This document shows, in pieces, positions 44,153 through 54,923 of a stretch of 64,000 bases of DNA. Position numbers and translations under genes: made by a program. The stretch is from Pseudobdellovibrionaceae bacterium (lineage in GTDB: Bacteria > Bdellovibrionota > Bdellovibrionia > Bdellovibrionales > Bdellovibrionaceae): the NCBI GenBank assembly GCA_019637915.1, contig JAHBUV010000001.1:372001-436000 (forward strand), in the 5' to 3' direction. How positions within the stretch are numbered: the first letter of the stretch is position 1; every line of letters starts with the position of its first letter. Below the pieces are notes generated by a model. That model was not told where the DNA came from and made no database searches. It worked only from the letters and a program-made list of their open reading frames with translations.

Positions 44153-45891
44153 GGGTTCACCTTGAGATCCCGGATCAGGATCTGCATCGAGCGGTTGCCG
44201 GCGAAGTAATTCCACTGCAACTCGCCCAGAAAATCGAAAGACTCCGCGTCGCCGTCCAGCGCGTGCTTCTGCCGCTCCGTCGGCGAAAAGAGCAGCGCCT
44301 CCCAGCTGGCGGAACCTTCAGGATCGGAAATTTTCAATTTGATGTGCCCGCCCCGCAGCTCCCGCTGCGACAGGACCTTCACCCGCGACAGGCGGAACAG
44401 CGGCGTCTGAAAACCCGTGCCGAAGGGACCGACGAAATCATGCCACTTCATCACGTGAGGGCCGATCTCGCCCAGGTTCACGTCCAGATCGTAGAGGATT
44501 TCCAGGGGCCGCGGCTTCAGCTTCATGTCGCGGAAATAGGCGCTGAGGCGGGCCACGAATTCCCCCACGCGCGGGCGGTGCAACTCGAAACCCGCCGCCG
44601 CCGAGTGACCGCCGAAACGGGTCAAGACGTCCGCCGCCGAACCCATCGCATCCACCAGGCACGCGTCCGAACCGTTGGGCAAACGCGCGCTGCCGACGAT
44701 GACGCCCTCCTGCTCATCCAGGGAGCCGACGAAGGCCGGGCGGTTCAGATTCTGCGCGAGCTTCGTGGCGATCAAACCCACGACGCCGCGGTGGAAGCTC
44801 TCGGAGGCGACAAAAACGAAATCCTCGTGGGGCCAGCCCTGCAGCATCCGCAGGGCCTTTTGCTCGGCATCCGATTGCAGCTGCACGCGGGTGCTGTTGC
44901 TTTCCATCACGTGATGGATCAGGCGGCGGGCCTCGCTGTCGGAGTCGCACAGGAAAATATCGATGGGCAAAACCCCGGCCTCCATACGGCTGAGCGCGTT
45001 CAGCTTCGGCGCGAAGCGGATCGCCACATCCTGGCTGGTCAGAGGGCGGCCGGAAAGTTCCAGCTCGTTCAGCAGGGCGCGCAGTCCCGGACGCCGGGTC
45101 TCCGCCAGCACCACCAGGCCGTGTTTGACGAGGACGCGATTGTCCTCGCGCAGGGGCACCATGTCCGTGAGGGTGGCGATGGTGAAAAAATCCAGGATGG
45201 ATTTCAAATCCAGCTCGCCGGCGCCCGATTGTCGGTCGTGCAGGGTCTTTTTCAAAGCGCGCAGCAGATAGAAACCCACGCCTGCGCCGCACAGGTAACC
45301 CAAGCCCGAGTCATCCCCCGGTTGATTGGGATTCACCACCGCCACGGCGGGCGGCAAAACCTCGCCCGGCAGATGATGGTCCGTCAGAACGACGTCCAGG
45401 CCCAACTCGCGGGCTTTTTCGCAGGCGGCCAGGGAGGTGATGCCCACATCGACGGTGACGATCAACTTCACGCCCTGACGGTGCAGGTCCTCGACGGCCG
45501 CCGCGTGAAACCCGTAGCCCTCGGACAAACGCTTGGGCTGGTAGCGCAAAACCTCGGCGAAACCGAGATCCCGCAACCCCGTCCACAGCAGGGCCAAACC
45601 CGACGTGCCATCCAGATCGAAGTCGGCGTAGATGCAGATCTTCTCACGGCGCTCGAAAGCCTCCACCAAACGGTCGATGGCCTTGTCCATGTTTTTCAGG
45701 AGAAAGGGATCCTTGAGATCCGCCAGCCGCGGATAGAGCAGCTGTTGCAGCTGCTCGACATTGTCGACGCCCCGGCCCTGCAGCAACCGCAGGATCAAGG
45801 GTGGCAGAGCCGATCCCGGCCCCTTCGCGAGCGCCGGCGGAGTCTCCTCCACCGGACTTTCCGCCAAACGGGATTTCCAGATCGGCTCCAT
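44143..45891 (-). CDS. recJ: Single-strand DNA exonuclease RecJ
   Basis: A 582-residue DHH enzyme: 'ICIYADFDLDGTSGLALLWTGL' (DxD motif, about 75), 'VLTDHHLPGEVLPPAVAVVNP' (DHH motif, about 170), 'ALSRMEAG' and the DHHA1 'RFGGHSAAAGFELH' (about 430), then the OB-fold domain 'FGTGFQTPLFRLSRVKVLSQ'. It degrades ssDNA 5'-3' in recombination and mismatch repair. GGAGG precedes ATG 45891. Follows secF in the same direction. Confidence 0.95.
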   Translation of the reverse strand: MEPIWKSRLAESPVEETPPALAKGPGSALPPLILRLLQGRGVDNVEQLQQLLYPRLADLKDPFLLKNMDKAIDRLVEAFERREKICIYADFDLDGTSGLALLWTGLRDLGFAEVLRYQPKRLSEGYGFHAAAVEDLHRQGVKLIVTVDVGITSLAACEKARELGLDVVLTDHHLPGEVLPPAVAVVNPNQPGDDSGLGYLCGAGVGFYLLRALKKTLHDRQSGAGELDLKSILDFFTIATLTDMVPLREDNRVLVKHGLVVLAETRRPGLRALLNELELSGRPLTSQDVAIRFAPKLNALSRMEAGVLPIDIFLCDSDSEARRLIHHVMESNSTRVQLQSDAEQKALRMLQGWPHEDFVFVASESFHRGVVGLIATKLAQNLNRPAFVGSLDEQEGVIVGSARLPNGSDACLVDAMGSAADVLTRFGGHSAAAGFELHRPRVGEFVARLSAYFRDMKLKPRPLEILYDLDVNLGEIGPHVMKWHDFVGPFGTGFQTPLFRLSRVKVLSQRELRGGHIKLKISDPEGSASWEALLFSPTERQKHALDGDAESFDFLGELQWNYFAGNRSMQILIRDLKVNPWQ

Positions 45892-45908
45892 GGAACCTCC
45901 GCTCCGGG

Positions 45909-46835
45909 TTAAGCGGGGCGACGTTTTTTCAGTTTATCCACCAGGAGGATAAACGGCGCCGCCACGTAGATCGATGAATAAGTCCCGAAGAACACGCCGA
46001 TGGTGATCGAGAAGGCGATGTCCTCCACCGTTCCTTCCGCGAAGATCGCCAGGCACAAAGAGGCCACGAAGGTCGTTCCGGAGGTGATCAAGGTCCGCCC
46101 CAACATGTCGTTGATGGCTTTGTTGATGATGAACTTCCAGCCGCGGTCGCGATAGTGATCTTCCGTCTCCCGGATCCGGTCGAACACGACAATGGTGTCG
46201 TTGAGCGAGAAACCGATCAGGGTCAGGATGGCGGCCAGGATCGGGATGTTCACTTCCCGGCCCGTCGCCACGAAGATCGCCAGGGTGATCAAGGCATCAT
46301 GGAACAGGCAGACCACGGCGCCCGGCGAGTACACGTAGTCGAAACGCAAGCCGATGTAGATCAGGATCACGAGCAGACAGTAAAACACGGCGAGGAAGCT
46401 GTTGCGCTTCAACTCCGCGCCCGCCTGGGGACCGACCGTATCGACGCGGCGGATCTCCGGCCCGTTGGCGGCGAAGCCCGTCTCGATCAATGCCCGCAGC
46501 TTGGTGATGGAGTTGTTCAGGATCTCGTTGGTCTCTTTGTCGTTGGCGCCCTGACGTCCCTGGAAGCGGATCAGGTACTCATTGCCCTCGCCGAAAGCCT
46601 GCACGCCGACATCGCCCAGATCCAGCTTGGCGATCTCCTCGCGCAGGTGATCGATCGACAGCGGCTGGGCGAATTTCACCTGGATCTCGGTTCCCCCGCG
46701 GAAATCGATCCCGTAGTTGATCCCCTTCACCATCAGGTAGCCGGCCGACAGGATCATGAACAGCAGGGAAATCCCGCCGAACAGCCACACTTTGCCGACA
46801 AAATCAAAACGTCCGTAATCATGTTGTTGATTCAT
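45909..46835 (-). CDS. secF: Protein translocase subunit SecF
   Basis: A 308-residue membrane protein: 'INYGIDFRGGTEIQVKF' (about 34-50), periplasmic P4 domain, 'VDTVGPQAGAELKRNSFLAV' and the TM-rich end 'GFSLNDTIVVFDRIRE' (the conserved LNDTIVVFDR, about 214). SecDF uses the proton gradient to complete protein export. It lies 15 bases after secD. Confidence 0.96.
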   Translation of the reverse strand: MNQQHDYGRFDFVGKVWLFGGISLLFMILSAGYLMVKGINYGIDFRGGTEIQVKFAQPLSIDHLREEIAKLDLGDVGVQAFGEGNEYLIRFQGRQGANDKETNEILNNSITKLRALIETGFAANGPEIRRVDTVGPQAGAELKRNSFLAVFYCLLVILIYIGLRFDYVYSPGAVVCLFHDALITLAIFVATGREVNIPILAAILTLIGFSLNDTIVVFDRIRETEDHYRDRGWKFIINKAINDMLGRTLITSGTTFVASLCLAIFAEGTVEDIAFSITIGVFFGTYSSIYVAAPFILLVDKLKKRRPA

Positions 46836-46850
46836 ATTCCGCTCCGTCCC

Positions 46851-48539
46851 TTACACCGAAAGCTTTTTGACGCCGAAACGGGTCACGAGAGTGTCCACGA
46901 TCACTTTGGAAACGAAGACGTTGGCGAACATGGTCGCCACGATCCCCGCCAGCAGGGTCACGGCGAAGCCGCGCACCGGGCCCGTCCCGAAGTACAGGAG
47001 AACCAACGCGGTCGCCCCCGTCGTGATGTTCGAGTCGAGAATGGCGGACATGGCGCGGTTGTAACCTTCCTGGATGGCCAGCTTGAAGGAACCCCCGGCC
47101 CGCAGTTCATCGCGGATCCTTTCGTTGATCAGCACGTTGGCATCCACGGCCACGCCGACGCTGAGGGCGATCCCCGCGATCCCGGGAAGGGTCAGGGTGG
47201 CGCCCAAAGTGGTGAGCAAGGCGAAGATGGTCAGCAGGTTGACGCCCATGCAGACCGTCGCCACCACACCCATGGCGCGGTAGTAAGCGATCGTGAAGAT
47301 CAGGATCAAGGCGATCCCGACGTAGGAGCCCAGCTTGGCTTTGTCCAGGGCGTCCGCCCCCAGGCTCGGACCCACGCGGCGCTCTTCGAGCTGCTCGAGG
47401 GTGGCCGGCAAGGCCCCGGCGCGCAGGGAGGTCGAGATCATCTTCGCTTCATCCATCATCTGCTGGCGATCGCGACCGCCGAGGGTGATGACGGCGGAAC
47501 CGCCGGAGATGCGCTCTTTCAGGTTCGGCGCCGATTTGACGATTTTGTCGAGCACGATGGCCATCTGGCGGCCGACGTTGGCGCCCGTGATCTCGGCGAA
47601 CTTGTTGCCGCCGGCCGGGTTGAAACGCAAAGCCACCTCCGGCTCGCCGTACTGACCGTAGGTCACGAAGGCGCCGTCGAGATCGCCGCCACCCAGACCG
47701 CTGTCGGATTTGAGCAGCAAGGGAATGGCCCCGTCCTCCATCTTCTGGGCGTTCGGGGATTTTTCAAAGTAAACGACGTGTTTTGCCGGAAGCTTTCCCG
47801 CCAGGTCTTTGTTCAAGCGGGTGACGTAGTCGGAGTACTTCATAGTCTCCATGGAATAGCCGCCGGCCTTTTGCGCCTCATCGATCAGCTTTTGCAGCTG
47901 GGCCGGATCCATCTCGTGGGAGACGATCATGAAATCCAGGCGGGCCGTCGTGTTGATCAGCTGTTTGGCGCGCTCGGCATCGGCCATCCCGGGCAACTGC
48001 ACGAGGATGCGGTTCGTGCCCTGCTGGCTGATCGAGGGCTCCGCCACGCCGAACTCGTCGATGCGGTTGCGGATGGTCTCGATCGCCTGCTGAATGACCT
48101 TTTCCTTGTAGTCGGCGATGTAGGCGTCGAAATAGCGCGCGTTCACCGTGTCCCCGGAAGATTCCATGATCTGCAGGGTCGTGCCGTAACGGTCCTTCAG
48201 CAGGGACTCGACGCGGGCCTTGGCCGCGGCGTCGGTGACGATGCTGATCTCGCCGCGGGTGGCGTCCACGACCTTGATGTCGCGGACCGGGATCTGGTCC
48301 TTGTCGAATTCGGCGCGCAGGCTGACCACCATGCGGTTGGTGCTTTCGGTGAGCACGCCGTCCACGTCGGCGCCCATCACCAAGTGCAGGCCGCCCTGGA
48401 TGTCGAGGCCGTAGTTCAGTTTCGATTTCGACGGCCACCATTTGACGTTGTCGAGGTTCACCACGTTCGGCAGAACCCAGATGATGGCCATGGCCAGGCC
48501 GATGAGGGCGAGGGTCAGGCGGACTCTGTAGCTATTCAT
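46851..48539 (-). CDS. secD: Protein translocase subunit SecD
   Basis: A 562-residue membrane protein: 'LNYGLDIQGGLHLVMGADVD' (about 39-58), 'RNRIDEFGVAEPSISQQGTNRILVQLPG', 'GRQMAIVLD' and the last TM block 'GVAVDANVLINERIRDELR' with conserved D and R. It partners SecF and YajC, directly adjacent. Length slightly short of E. coli SecD but with all domains. Confidence 0.96.
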   Translation of the reverse strand: MNSYRVRLTLALIGLAMAIIWVLPNVVNLDNVKWWPSKSKLNYGLDIQGGLHLVMGADVDGVLTESTNRMVVSLRAEFDKDQIPVRDIKVVDATRGEISIVTDAAAKARVESLLKDRYGTTLQIMESSGDTVNARYFDAYIADYKEKVIQQAIETIRNRIDEFGVAEPSISQQGTNRILVQLPGMADAERAKQLINTTARLDFMIVSHEMDPAQLQKLIDEAQKAGGYSMETMKYSDYVTRLNKDLAGKLPAKHVVYFEKSPNAQKMEDGAIPLLLKSDSGLGGGDLDGAFVTYGQYGEPEVALRFNPAGGNKFAEITGANVGRQMAIVLDKIVKSAPNLKERISGGSAVITLGGRDRQQMMDEAKMISTSLRAGALPATLEQLEERRVGPSLGADALDKAKLGSYVGIALILIFTIAYYRAMGVVATVCMGVNLLTIFALLTTLGATLTLPGIAGIALSVGVAVDANVLINERIRDELRAGGSFKLAIQEGYNRAMSAILDSNITTGATALVLLYFGTGPVRGFAVTLLAGIVATMFANVFVSKVIVDTLVTRFGVKKLSV

Positions 48540-48545
48540 GTCGGT

Positions 48546-48899
48546 CTATCCTTTTTTTTCCGCGGTGACTTTGCCGGAAGCGGCGATCTGCGAGCGCAGC
48601 ATTTTCACGCGCACGCCGTCGGCGATTTCCAAGGTGACGAATTGTTCGGTCAGGCCTTCGACGCGGCCGAGGATGCCCGAAGCGGTGATGACGTCATCGC
48701 CGCGCTTCAGCTCCGCAACGAACTTCTGATGATCTTTCTGGCGTTTCGACTGCGGACGCAGCACCAGGAAGTACATCACGGCCAGGATGAACAGAAAGGG
48801 AACCATGGACATCAGGAAACTCGGCTGCTCGGCGGCGGCGCCGGGGGCTGCGGCCGGCGTTTGAGCGAGAGCGGACACGGATGTCAGAAGCCAATGCAT
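48546..48899 (-). CDS. yajC: Preprotein translocase accessory protein YajC
   Basis: A 117-residue single-pass membrane protein. 'MVPFLFILAVMYFLVLRPQSKRQKDHQKFV' is the YajC core with the LRPQ.K motif after the TM helix, followed by the soluble 'LKRGDDVITASGILGRV' domain. Start ATG 48899 (GGAGG upstream). First gene of yajC-secD-secF, downstream of queA-tgt, a conserved bacterial order. Confidence 0.95.
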   Translation of the reverse strand: MHWLLTSVSALAQTPAAAPGAAAEQPSFLMSMVPFLFILAVMYFLVLRPQSKRQKDHQKFVAELKRGDDVITASGILGRVEGLTEQFVTLEIADGVRVKMLRSQIAASGKVTAEKKG

Positions 48900-48966
48900 G
48901 AGGAACCTCCACTTGATCAAATGCTAAAGTGGAAATTCAGCATGGGCCCTCTGTGAAATCAATCAT

Positions 48967-51101
<2,135 letters not shown>

Positions 51102-51186
51102 GGGAGCCCGTTTGTCCGGGAAAAAGAAACGCCGGTCAAGCTCGGGCCGGACCGGCGCGGGGAGATTCAGAGGGAAAATGTGCGAA

Positions 51187-51651
51187 TTACAAAGAGCGCT
51201 GGAATTTCACGACGGCGCTTTGAGCGCCCGCCTCGAAACGGCCTTCGAAAGAGGCGCGGTCCTCGTCGTGCACCAGGGTCATGCGCAGGGTTTCGCCTTC
51301 GGCCGTCACCAATTTCAAGGTGCGGCTGGCTTCATCGTAAACGCCCTGGAAAAGACGCTGGCCCAGATCCTGGCCCGTGACCGTCACCTTGGGATCGAGA
51401 CTCAGCAAAGGCACGCCCTGAGCGCTGCGCAGGCCGGTCTGATGAAGCTCTTGCTCCACGGTCATTTCGAGGCGCGTGGATTTGGCGCCGACTTGCGCGA
51501 CACCCGTCCAGCGGCCCAGCAACAGGCTGACATCGGACTGCGGGCGCAGCTCACCCATCTGAACGCCCTGGCCGCGGCCGGAAAAGCCGCCCGCCGCCTG
51601 CGTTTGCACGGTCACCGTCATCAACAACATCAAAGCCAGAATGGATTTCAT
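51187..51651 (-). CDS. Small exported protein of unknown function
   Basis: A 154-residue protein with a signal peptide (1-19, 'TQAA'), a glycine-rich N terminus, then a probable beta-barrel-like domain ('LLLGRWTGVAQVGAKSTRLEMTVEQEL' through 'VVKFQRSL') of lipocalin-like size. 'LLGRWTG' resembles the start motif of small lipocalin-like domains, so that fold is possible. GAGAGGTG precedes ATG 51651. Confidence 0.65.
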   Translation of the reverse strand: MKSILALMLLMTVTVQTQAAGGFSGRGQGVQMGELRPQSDVSLLLGRWTGVAQVGAKSTRLEMTVEQELHQTGLRSAQGVPLLSLDPKVTVTGQDLGQRLFQGVYDEASRTLKLVTAEGETLRMTLVHDEDRASFEGRFEAGAQSAVVKFQRSL

Positions 51652-51772
51652 AGGCACCTCTCGGGGCTTTCAGAGGCAAAAGAAAGGCCACGCGCGCGCC
51701 CCTTCAGATCGAAAAGAGGGCCCCGGAAACGTCGAAATCCTGGTCAGTCACCGTCAAAAGACGGCGGAGGGC

Positions 51773-52123
51773 TCAGAACAGCGCCCAGTGCAGGAAAACG
51801 CTCACGAGCGAGAGCACGATGGAGCCGAAGATCGCCGACCACCAGGAGGAAAGCTCGAAGCCCGGCAGGAAAAAGGCCGCGATCTTGAGAATGGCGCCGT
51901 TCACCACGAAGGTGAAAAGGCCCAGGGTCAGGAGATTGATCGGCAAAGTCAGGAAGAACAGCAGGGGCCACAGCAAAGCATTGACGAGACCGATGCCGAG
52001 CGCGGCCAGCACCGCCGCGAAGTAGCCGGAAATACGGAAGCCCGGCACGATCCAGGCCGTCACGAACACGGCGAGACCGGACACCAACCAGGACAGGATC
52101 AAGTGAGAGGATTCGTTTTCCAT
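51773..52123 (-). CDS. Four-TM membrane protein, phage-holin-4-2/DUF360 type
   Basis: A 116-residue protein with four TM helices. 'FVTAWIVPGFRISGYFAAVLAALGIGLVNALLWPLL' and 'LPINLLTLGLFTFVVNGAILKIAAFFLPGFEL' match the Phage_holin_4_2 family, a chromosomal membrane protein group that is not usually a true holin. ATG 52123 is preferred to a start ten codons upstream. This is the last chromosomal gene before the island. Confidence 0.85.
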   Translation of the reverse strand: MENESSHLILSWLVSGLAVFVTAWIVPGFRISGYFAAVLAALGIGLVNALLWPLLFFLTLPINLLTLGLFTFVVNGAILKIAAFFLPGFELSSWWSAIFGSIVLSLVSVFLHWALF

Positions 52124-52277
52124 CCAGAAACTCCATACGAGGAAGAAGATCATTCCTGAATTCGGGTATACCTGTTAACCGGTCTACCTGAATTCAGGTA
52201 TGATGCAGGTCTGATTCAGGAAGACCGGGATTCCTGTCTTCCTGTGGTCATTTTTCGTTGGTTGAAGAGGATTAAGT
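52124..52277. promoter_or_regulatory. Intergenic junction region with palindromes
   Basis: No gene. It holds TACCTGAATTCAGGTA (52186-52201), a perfect 16-base palindrome; an imperfect direct copy of its core at 52156-52175 (CCTGAATTCGGGTATACCTG); and an inverted repeat CAGGAAGAC / GTCTTCCTG (52218-52245). These lie between the last chromosomal gene and the tRNA-like junction and could be regulator-binding sites. Confidence 0.5.
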
Positions 52278-52364
52278 TGGTGCGCGAGGGGGGACTTGAA
52301 CCCCCACGCGGTTAAGCACATGCCCCTCAAACTTATGCGTCTACCAAATAAGGGTATCCCCTAC
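52278..52364 (-). tRNA. tRNA-Leu(GAG)-like sequence, degenerate (candidate att site)
   Basis: The minus strand has a perfect T-arm (GGGGGTTCAAGTCCCCC) followed by CTCGCGC-A-CCA, an intact 3' half, and D-loop-like TTTGGTAGAC. The anticodon loop would be TTGAGGG (GAG, Leu), but its stem has a mismatch and wobbles, and the 5' acceptor strand (GTAGGGG) pairs with CTCGCGC with two mismatches. The D-stem does not pair. The total of 87 nt fits a class II tRNA. It sits where composition changes, so it is best read as a displaced tRNA 3' end created by integration; the intact gene would be at the other end of the island. Confidence 0.6.
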
Positions 52365-52683
52365 GATTTCATTGGGCAATAGGTTTTTGGGTGGATTGGT
52401 TGATGGGAGAGCGAATTGGTCGGGGAATAATTTTTACGCTGACGCGACGAATTAACCCCTCAAGACCTAATACCGGTTTTGGGAATGGGTCTTAGAATTG
52501 TTGTAAGCCGGATTTTTGAGGGAGAGAGTTGCTTGCCTGTCATCACCAGAATTTGGATGAATTCACGCACTAACTTTTAATATTAATTCTGACGGTAGTT
52601 ATGCTTATCTGGAGTGACGACTAAAGACCGTTTTAAAACTCCAAGATTGGCCTTTAAATGACTTTGTCGATAGTATTGGGTAT
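52365..52683. other. AT-rich intergenic stretch at island edge
   Basis: No ORF found. Apart from the CCGGTATTAG motif at 52468-52480 it is AT-rich, with several TTTTAA-type tracts. It separates the tRNA-like junction from the first island gene and probably holds the promoter for 52684. Confidence 0.5.
52468..52480 (-). promoter_or_regulatory. AAAACCGGTATTA motif, copy 1
   Basis: Minus strand AAAACCGGTATTA, about 100 bases upstream of the tRNA-like sequence. Same core as the copies at 62361, 56016, 54886 and 54733. Confidence 0.45.
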
Positions 52684-53649
52684 ATGAGCCAATGGAACTT
52701 CTACGACACTGTAAACCCCAACCAAGAATCAGCCTCCGCCTTCAGAGATTTGATTGAGTACGACTACAATATTAATTTTAAGGTCTTTCAGATATTAGAA
52801 GTAGCCTTTCGGGCACTCATGTCTTCCGGAGTAATTGAAGAAGTTAAAACCAAAGCTATCAAGCGATATGCCTTCGGGGGCTACTCTTACGACACCTTCC
52901 CAGGATTGAAGGGTTCTAGAGAAACTTTAGACGCCGCGATGAGAAGAACTACCGATCCCAAAGAGTTTGTTTCTGATGTGAATGATTTAGTGAACCAACA
53001 CTTCTCTAAACACAAACAGGAATTGGGACTTACTAAAATCGGAATCGTGAAGTTATCTAATTTGAATATCGCAATGTCTGATTATGAAAACTTCGTAAAG
53101 AGTTTAGACCTGAACAAATTCAAGAGTGGTAAGGCTATATTTGACGATTTCACTAAGAGAACAATTATTGATGCCTACCAACAAGGAATAGCTGAAGGGT
53201 TAGAAATCGCCGATAGGTCCGTAGAAGATTTAATTAAGTTTACGGAAAATGGGATGGAGTTTCAGCTTCAATACTTCGGCTATTTTACTGATTACCTTCT
53301 TACTGGCCATCACTTCTGGAGATATGCTCTCAGTAAGGTTTTTAAGAATCGAAAAGAAAGACTCCCAGTTACTTCTCTACTTGTGGAAAAGATAAAGTAT
53401 GAGCACATGGGGAATGTTTCCGAAAACCTTCGTCTAAATGAAGAGTTCTTCAATGAGCATTTTAATGCGGGCTTGGTTAGAACCAGAATTGATAACTCTC
53501 TACGCTCTAAAAATAATAAGCGACAAGAATTTGTATTAGAAAGTCCTCTCGGGGCTAAGATGATTGATGGGGTTTTTGACCTCTTTGATAATCATAATGA
53601 AGAGTTCAATAGATTAACGAAACGACTTCGTTTCGGTAAGTATGTTTAA
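52684..53649 (+). CDS. Unrecognised island protein
   Basis: A 321-residue, soluble, charged, mostly helical protein rich in Phe, Lys and Asn, with no signal peptide, membrane helix or cysteine motif. I recognise no family. The coding sequence is clearly AT-rich, unlike the chromosomal part. The ATG at 52684 is the first in frame; no strong ribosome site is visible. Its TAA overlaps the stop of the convergent gene in the palindrome TTAA (53646-53649). Confidence 0.65.
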   Translation: MSQWNFYDTVNPNQESASAFRDLIEYDYNINFKVFQILEVAFRALMSSGVIEEVKTKAIKRYAFGGYSYDTFPGLKGSRETLDAAMRRTTDPKEFVSDVNDLVNQHFSKHKQELGLTKIGIVKLSNLNIAMSDYENFVKSLDLNKFKSGKAIFDDFTKRTIIDAYQQGIAEGLEIADRSVEDLIKFTENGMEFQLQYFGYFTDYLLTGHHFWRYALSKVFKNRKERLPVTSLLVEKIKYEHMGNVSENLRLNEEFFNEHFNAGLVRTRIDNSLRSKNNKRQEFVLESPLGAKMIDGVFDLFDNHNEEFNRLTKRLRFGKYV

Positions 53650-54725
53650 GCCGTTTTCTTGATGTTCTTAAAAAACTTATCTACATCAGGTAATTCAAAA
53701 TCCTTGGCATTCTCTTTTTGAATGTATTCTTGAGTTGGAGCCTGTTTGGATTTTCCTTCGCTATAATTCTTCCACTCTTTAAATAATTTTGCCGGAGTCT
53801 TATATCGGCTCCGCTTAAAGAGTCTTCGCTTACTGGTTTTAAAACCACTCACTTCCCCGACCTTAGAGGCTATATCAATCGCCAAGACTGAAAACCACAT
53901 GGCGGATTTAAAGGTTGCTTTAAAGAACCTAATATCGTCCTGGATGGCCTTTACCAAGGCGTTATCATCTTGAGGTGGGGTCTTCTTTTTACCGATAGCC
54001 ATCAACATCCTATAAGCCTTTTGTTGCACTTTCGGGTCAGTCTCTAACCGTTGGATTAAGTCCTTATGATTGGTGATATCTTCTAAAGTGAAACCACAAG
54101 AACTCATGAGCTGATATTCTCTTTCCCGTTTCTCAGCCATCTTACGGTTTTTCTCTGAAGGATTGAGTTCAATTTGTAAAAGCATTTGGCGGTCAAATCT
54201 ATCCAGGTAATCAAGAGCCTGGTAATAGGTCTCCACCACTTCTTCCTTACTCACATCAAATTGTTTTCCCGGATTTCTGAGTAGGTATTTTTTAAGTAAA
54301 CTATCAAAGTCTTTTGCGTAACGGATTTCATCGGCGGTAAATCCCAGGCGGAGTAACTTCTCCATTCCTGGACGTGATTTCTTTCCTTGGTTTTTTATTT
54401 GTTCTAATTCCAATAACTGGAGCTGTTTAAAGTCAGGACTAATTAAGTTACCCACCTGAAGATTCTTTCTTAGCTCATTCACTCTCGTATAAAAATCCAC
54501 TGGGTCAGTACAAGTGCTCTCTAAATATTCTTGGGCTAAATCCTCAGGTTTACTTTCAACAAACACGGCAATCTTTTTCTCCGCTTCTTCTTCCGTGAAG
54601 TTTTTCATAATCCCAAAACCTTGGGCGATGGTATTGGCCCGACAAACTGGTCCTAATGGGATAGCCATTTGCCCAATGGTTAAATCAAACGCTTTTCCAC
54701 AGTAGTTACAGTTCATTTTACTCAT
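53646..54725 (-). CDS. Unrecognised island protein with N-terminal Cys motif
   Basis: A 359-residue, highly charged helical protein. The first 30 residues 'MNCNYCGKAFDLTIGQMAIPLGPVCRAN' carry CxxC plus a distant Cys, a possible incomplete zinc-binding hook. The rest has several helical segments and a basic stretch near residue 300 ('SKRRLFKRSRYKTP'). It may bind DNA, which is inference. The CCAGTATC motif lies directly before the ATG. No match recognised. Confidence 0.65.
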   Translation of the reverse strand: MSKMNCNYCGKAFDLTIGQMAIPLGPVCRANTIAQGFGIMKNFTEEEAEKKIAVFVESKPEDLAQEYLESTCTDPVDFYTRVNELRKNLQVGNLISPDFKQLQLLELEQIKNQGKKSRPGMEKLLRLGFTADEIRYAKDFDSLLKKYLLRNPGKQFDVSKEEVVETYYQALDYLDRFDRQMLLQIELNPSEKNRKMAEKREREYQLMSSCGFTLEDITNHKDLIQRLETDPKVQQKAYRMLMAIGKKKTPPQDDNALVKAIQDDIRFFKATFKSAMWFSVLAIDIASKVGEVSGFKTSKRRLFKRSRYKTPAKLFKEWKNYSEGKSKQAPTQEYIQKENAKDFELPDVDKFFKNIKKTA

Positions 54726-54732
54726 ATCTATA

Positions 54733-54745
54733 GATACTGGTTTTT
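54733..54745 (-). promoter_or_regulatory. AAAAACCAGTATC motif, copy 2
   Basis: Minus strand AAAAACCAGTATCTATAGAT directly before the ATG at 54725 (7 bases separate motif and start), so the motif lies in a very short leader or spans the start region. Confidence 0.45.
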
Positions 54746-54885
54746 CATCGTTATGAAAAAACCGCTAACCTTTCCAAAATAGATTAGGGATGAGACACGG
54801 GGACTCTTAAAACAGGGTCTTATTGAGGGATAGTCGCCCATTATAAACGCTATCTTTCAATATATCACGGACGCGGATATACTAA

Positions 54886-54901
54886 TAAAAAACCCGGTAT
54901 C
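54886..54901 (+). promoter_or_regulatory. AAAAAACCCGGTATCA motif, copy 3
   Basis: Plus strand, 22 bases before the ATG at 54924, with GGGAGAGGAG between as ribosome site. Upstream lies CAATATATCA, similar to the operator repeats at 60618 and 60641. Confidence 0.45.
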
Positions 54902-54923
54902 ATAAGGGAGAGGAGAAAACTTT

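Noticed and set aside
46155-48956. A 933-residue plus-strand frame across secD/secF
   Set aside because: Antisense shadow with biased composition; SecD, SecF and YajC are clear on the other strand.
51773-52123. Phage holin marking a prophage
   Set aside because: The Phage_holin_4_2 family is mostly chromosomal; no lysis or virion gene is nearby and its composition matches the chromosome.
52278-52364. Ordinary functional tRNA-Leu
   Set aside because: The acceptor stem has two mismatches and the D-stem cannot pair, so only the 3' half is convincing.
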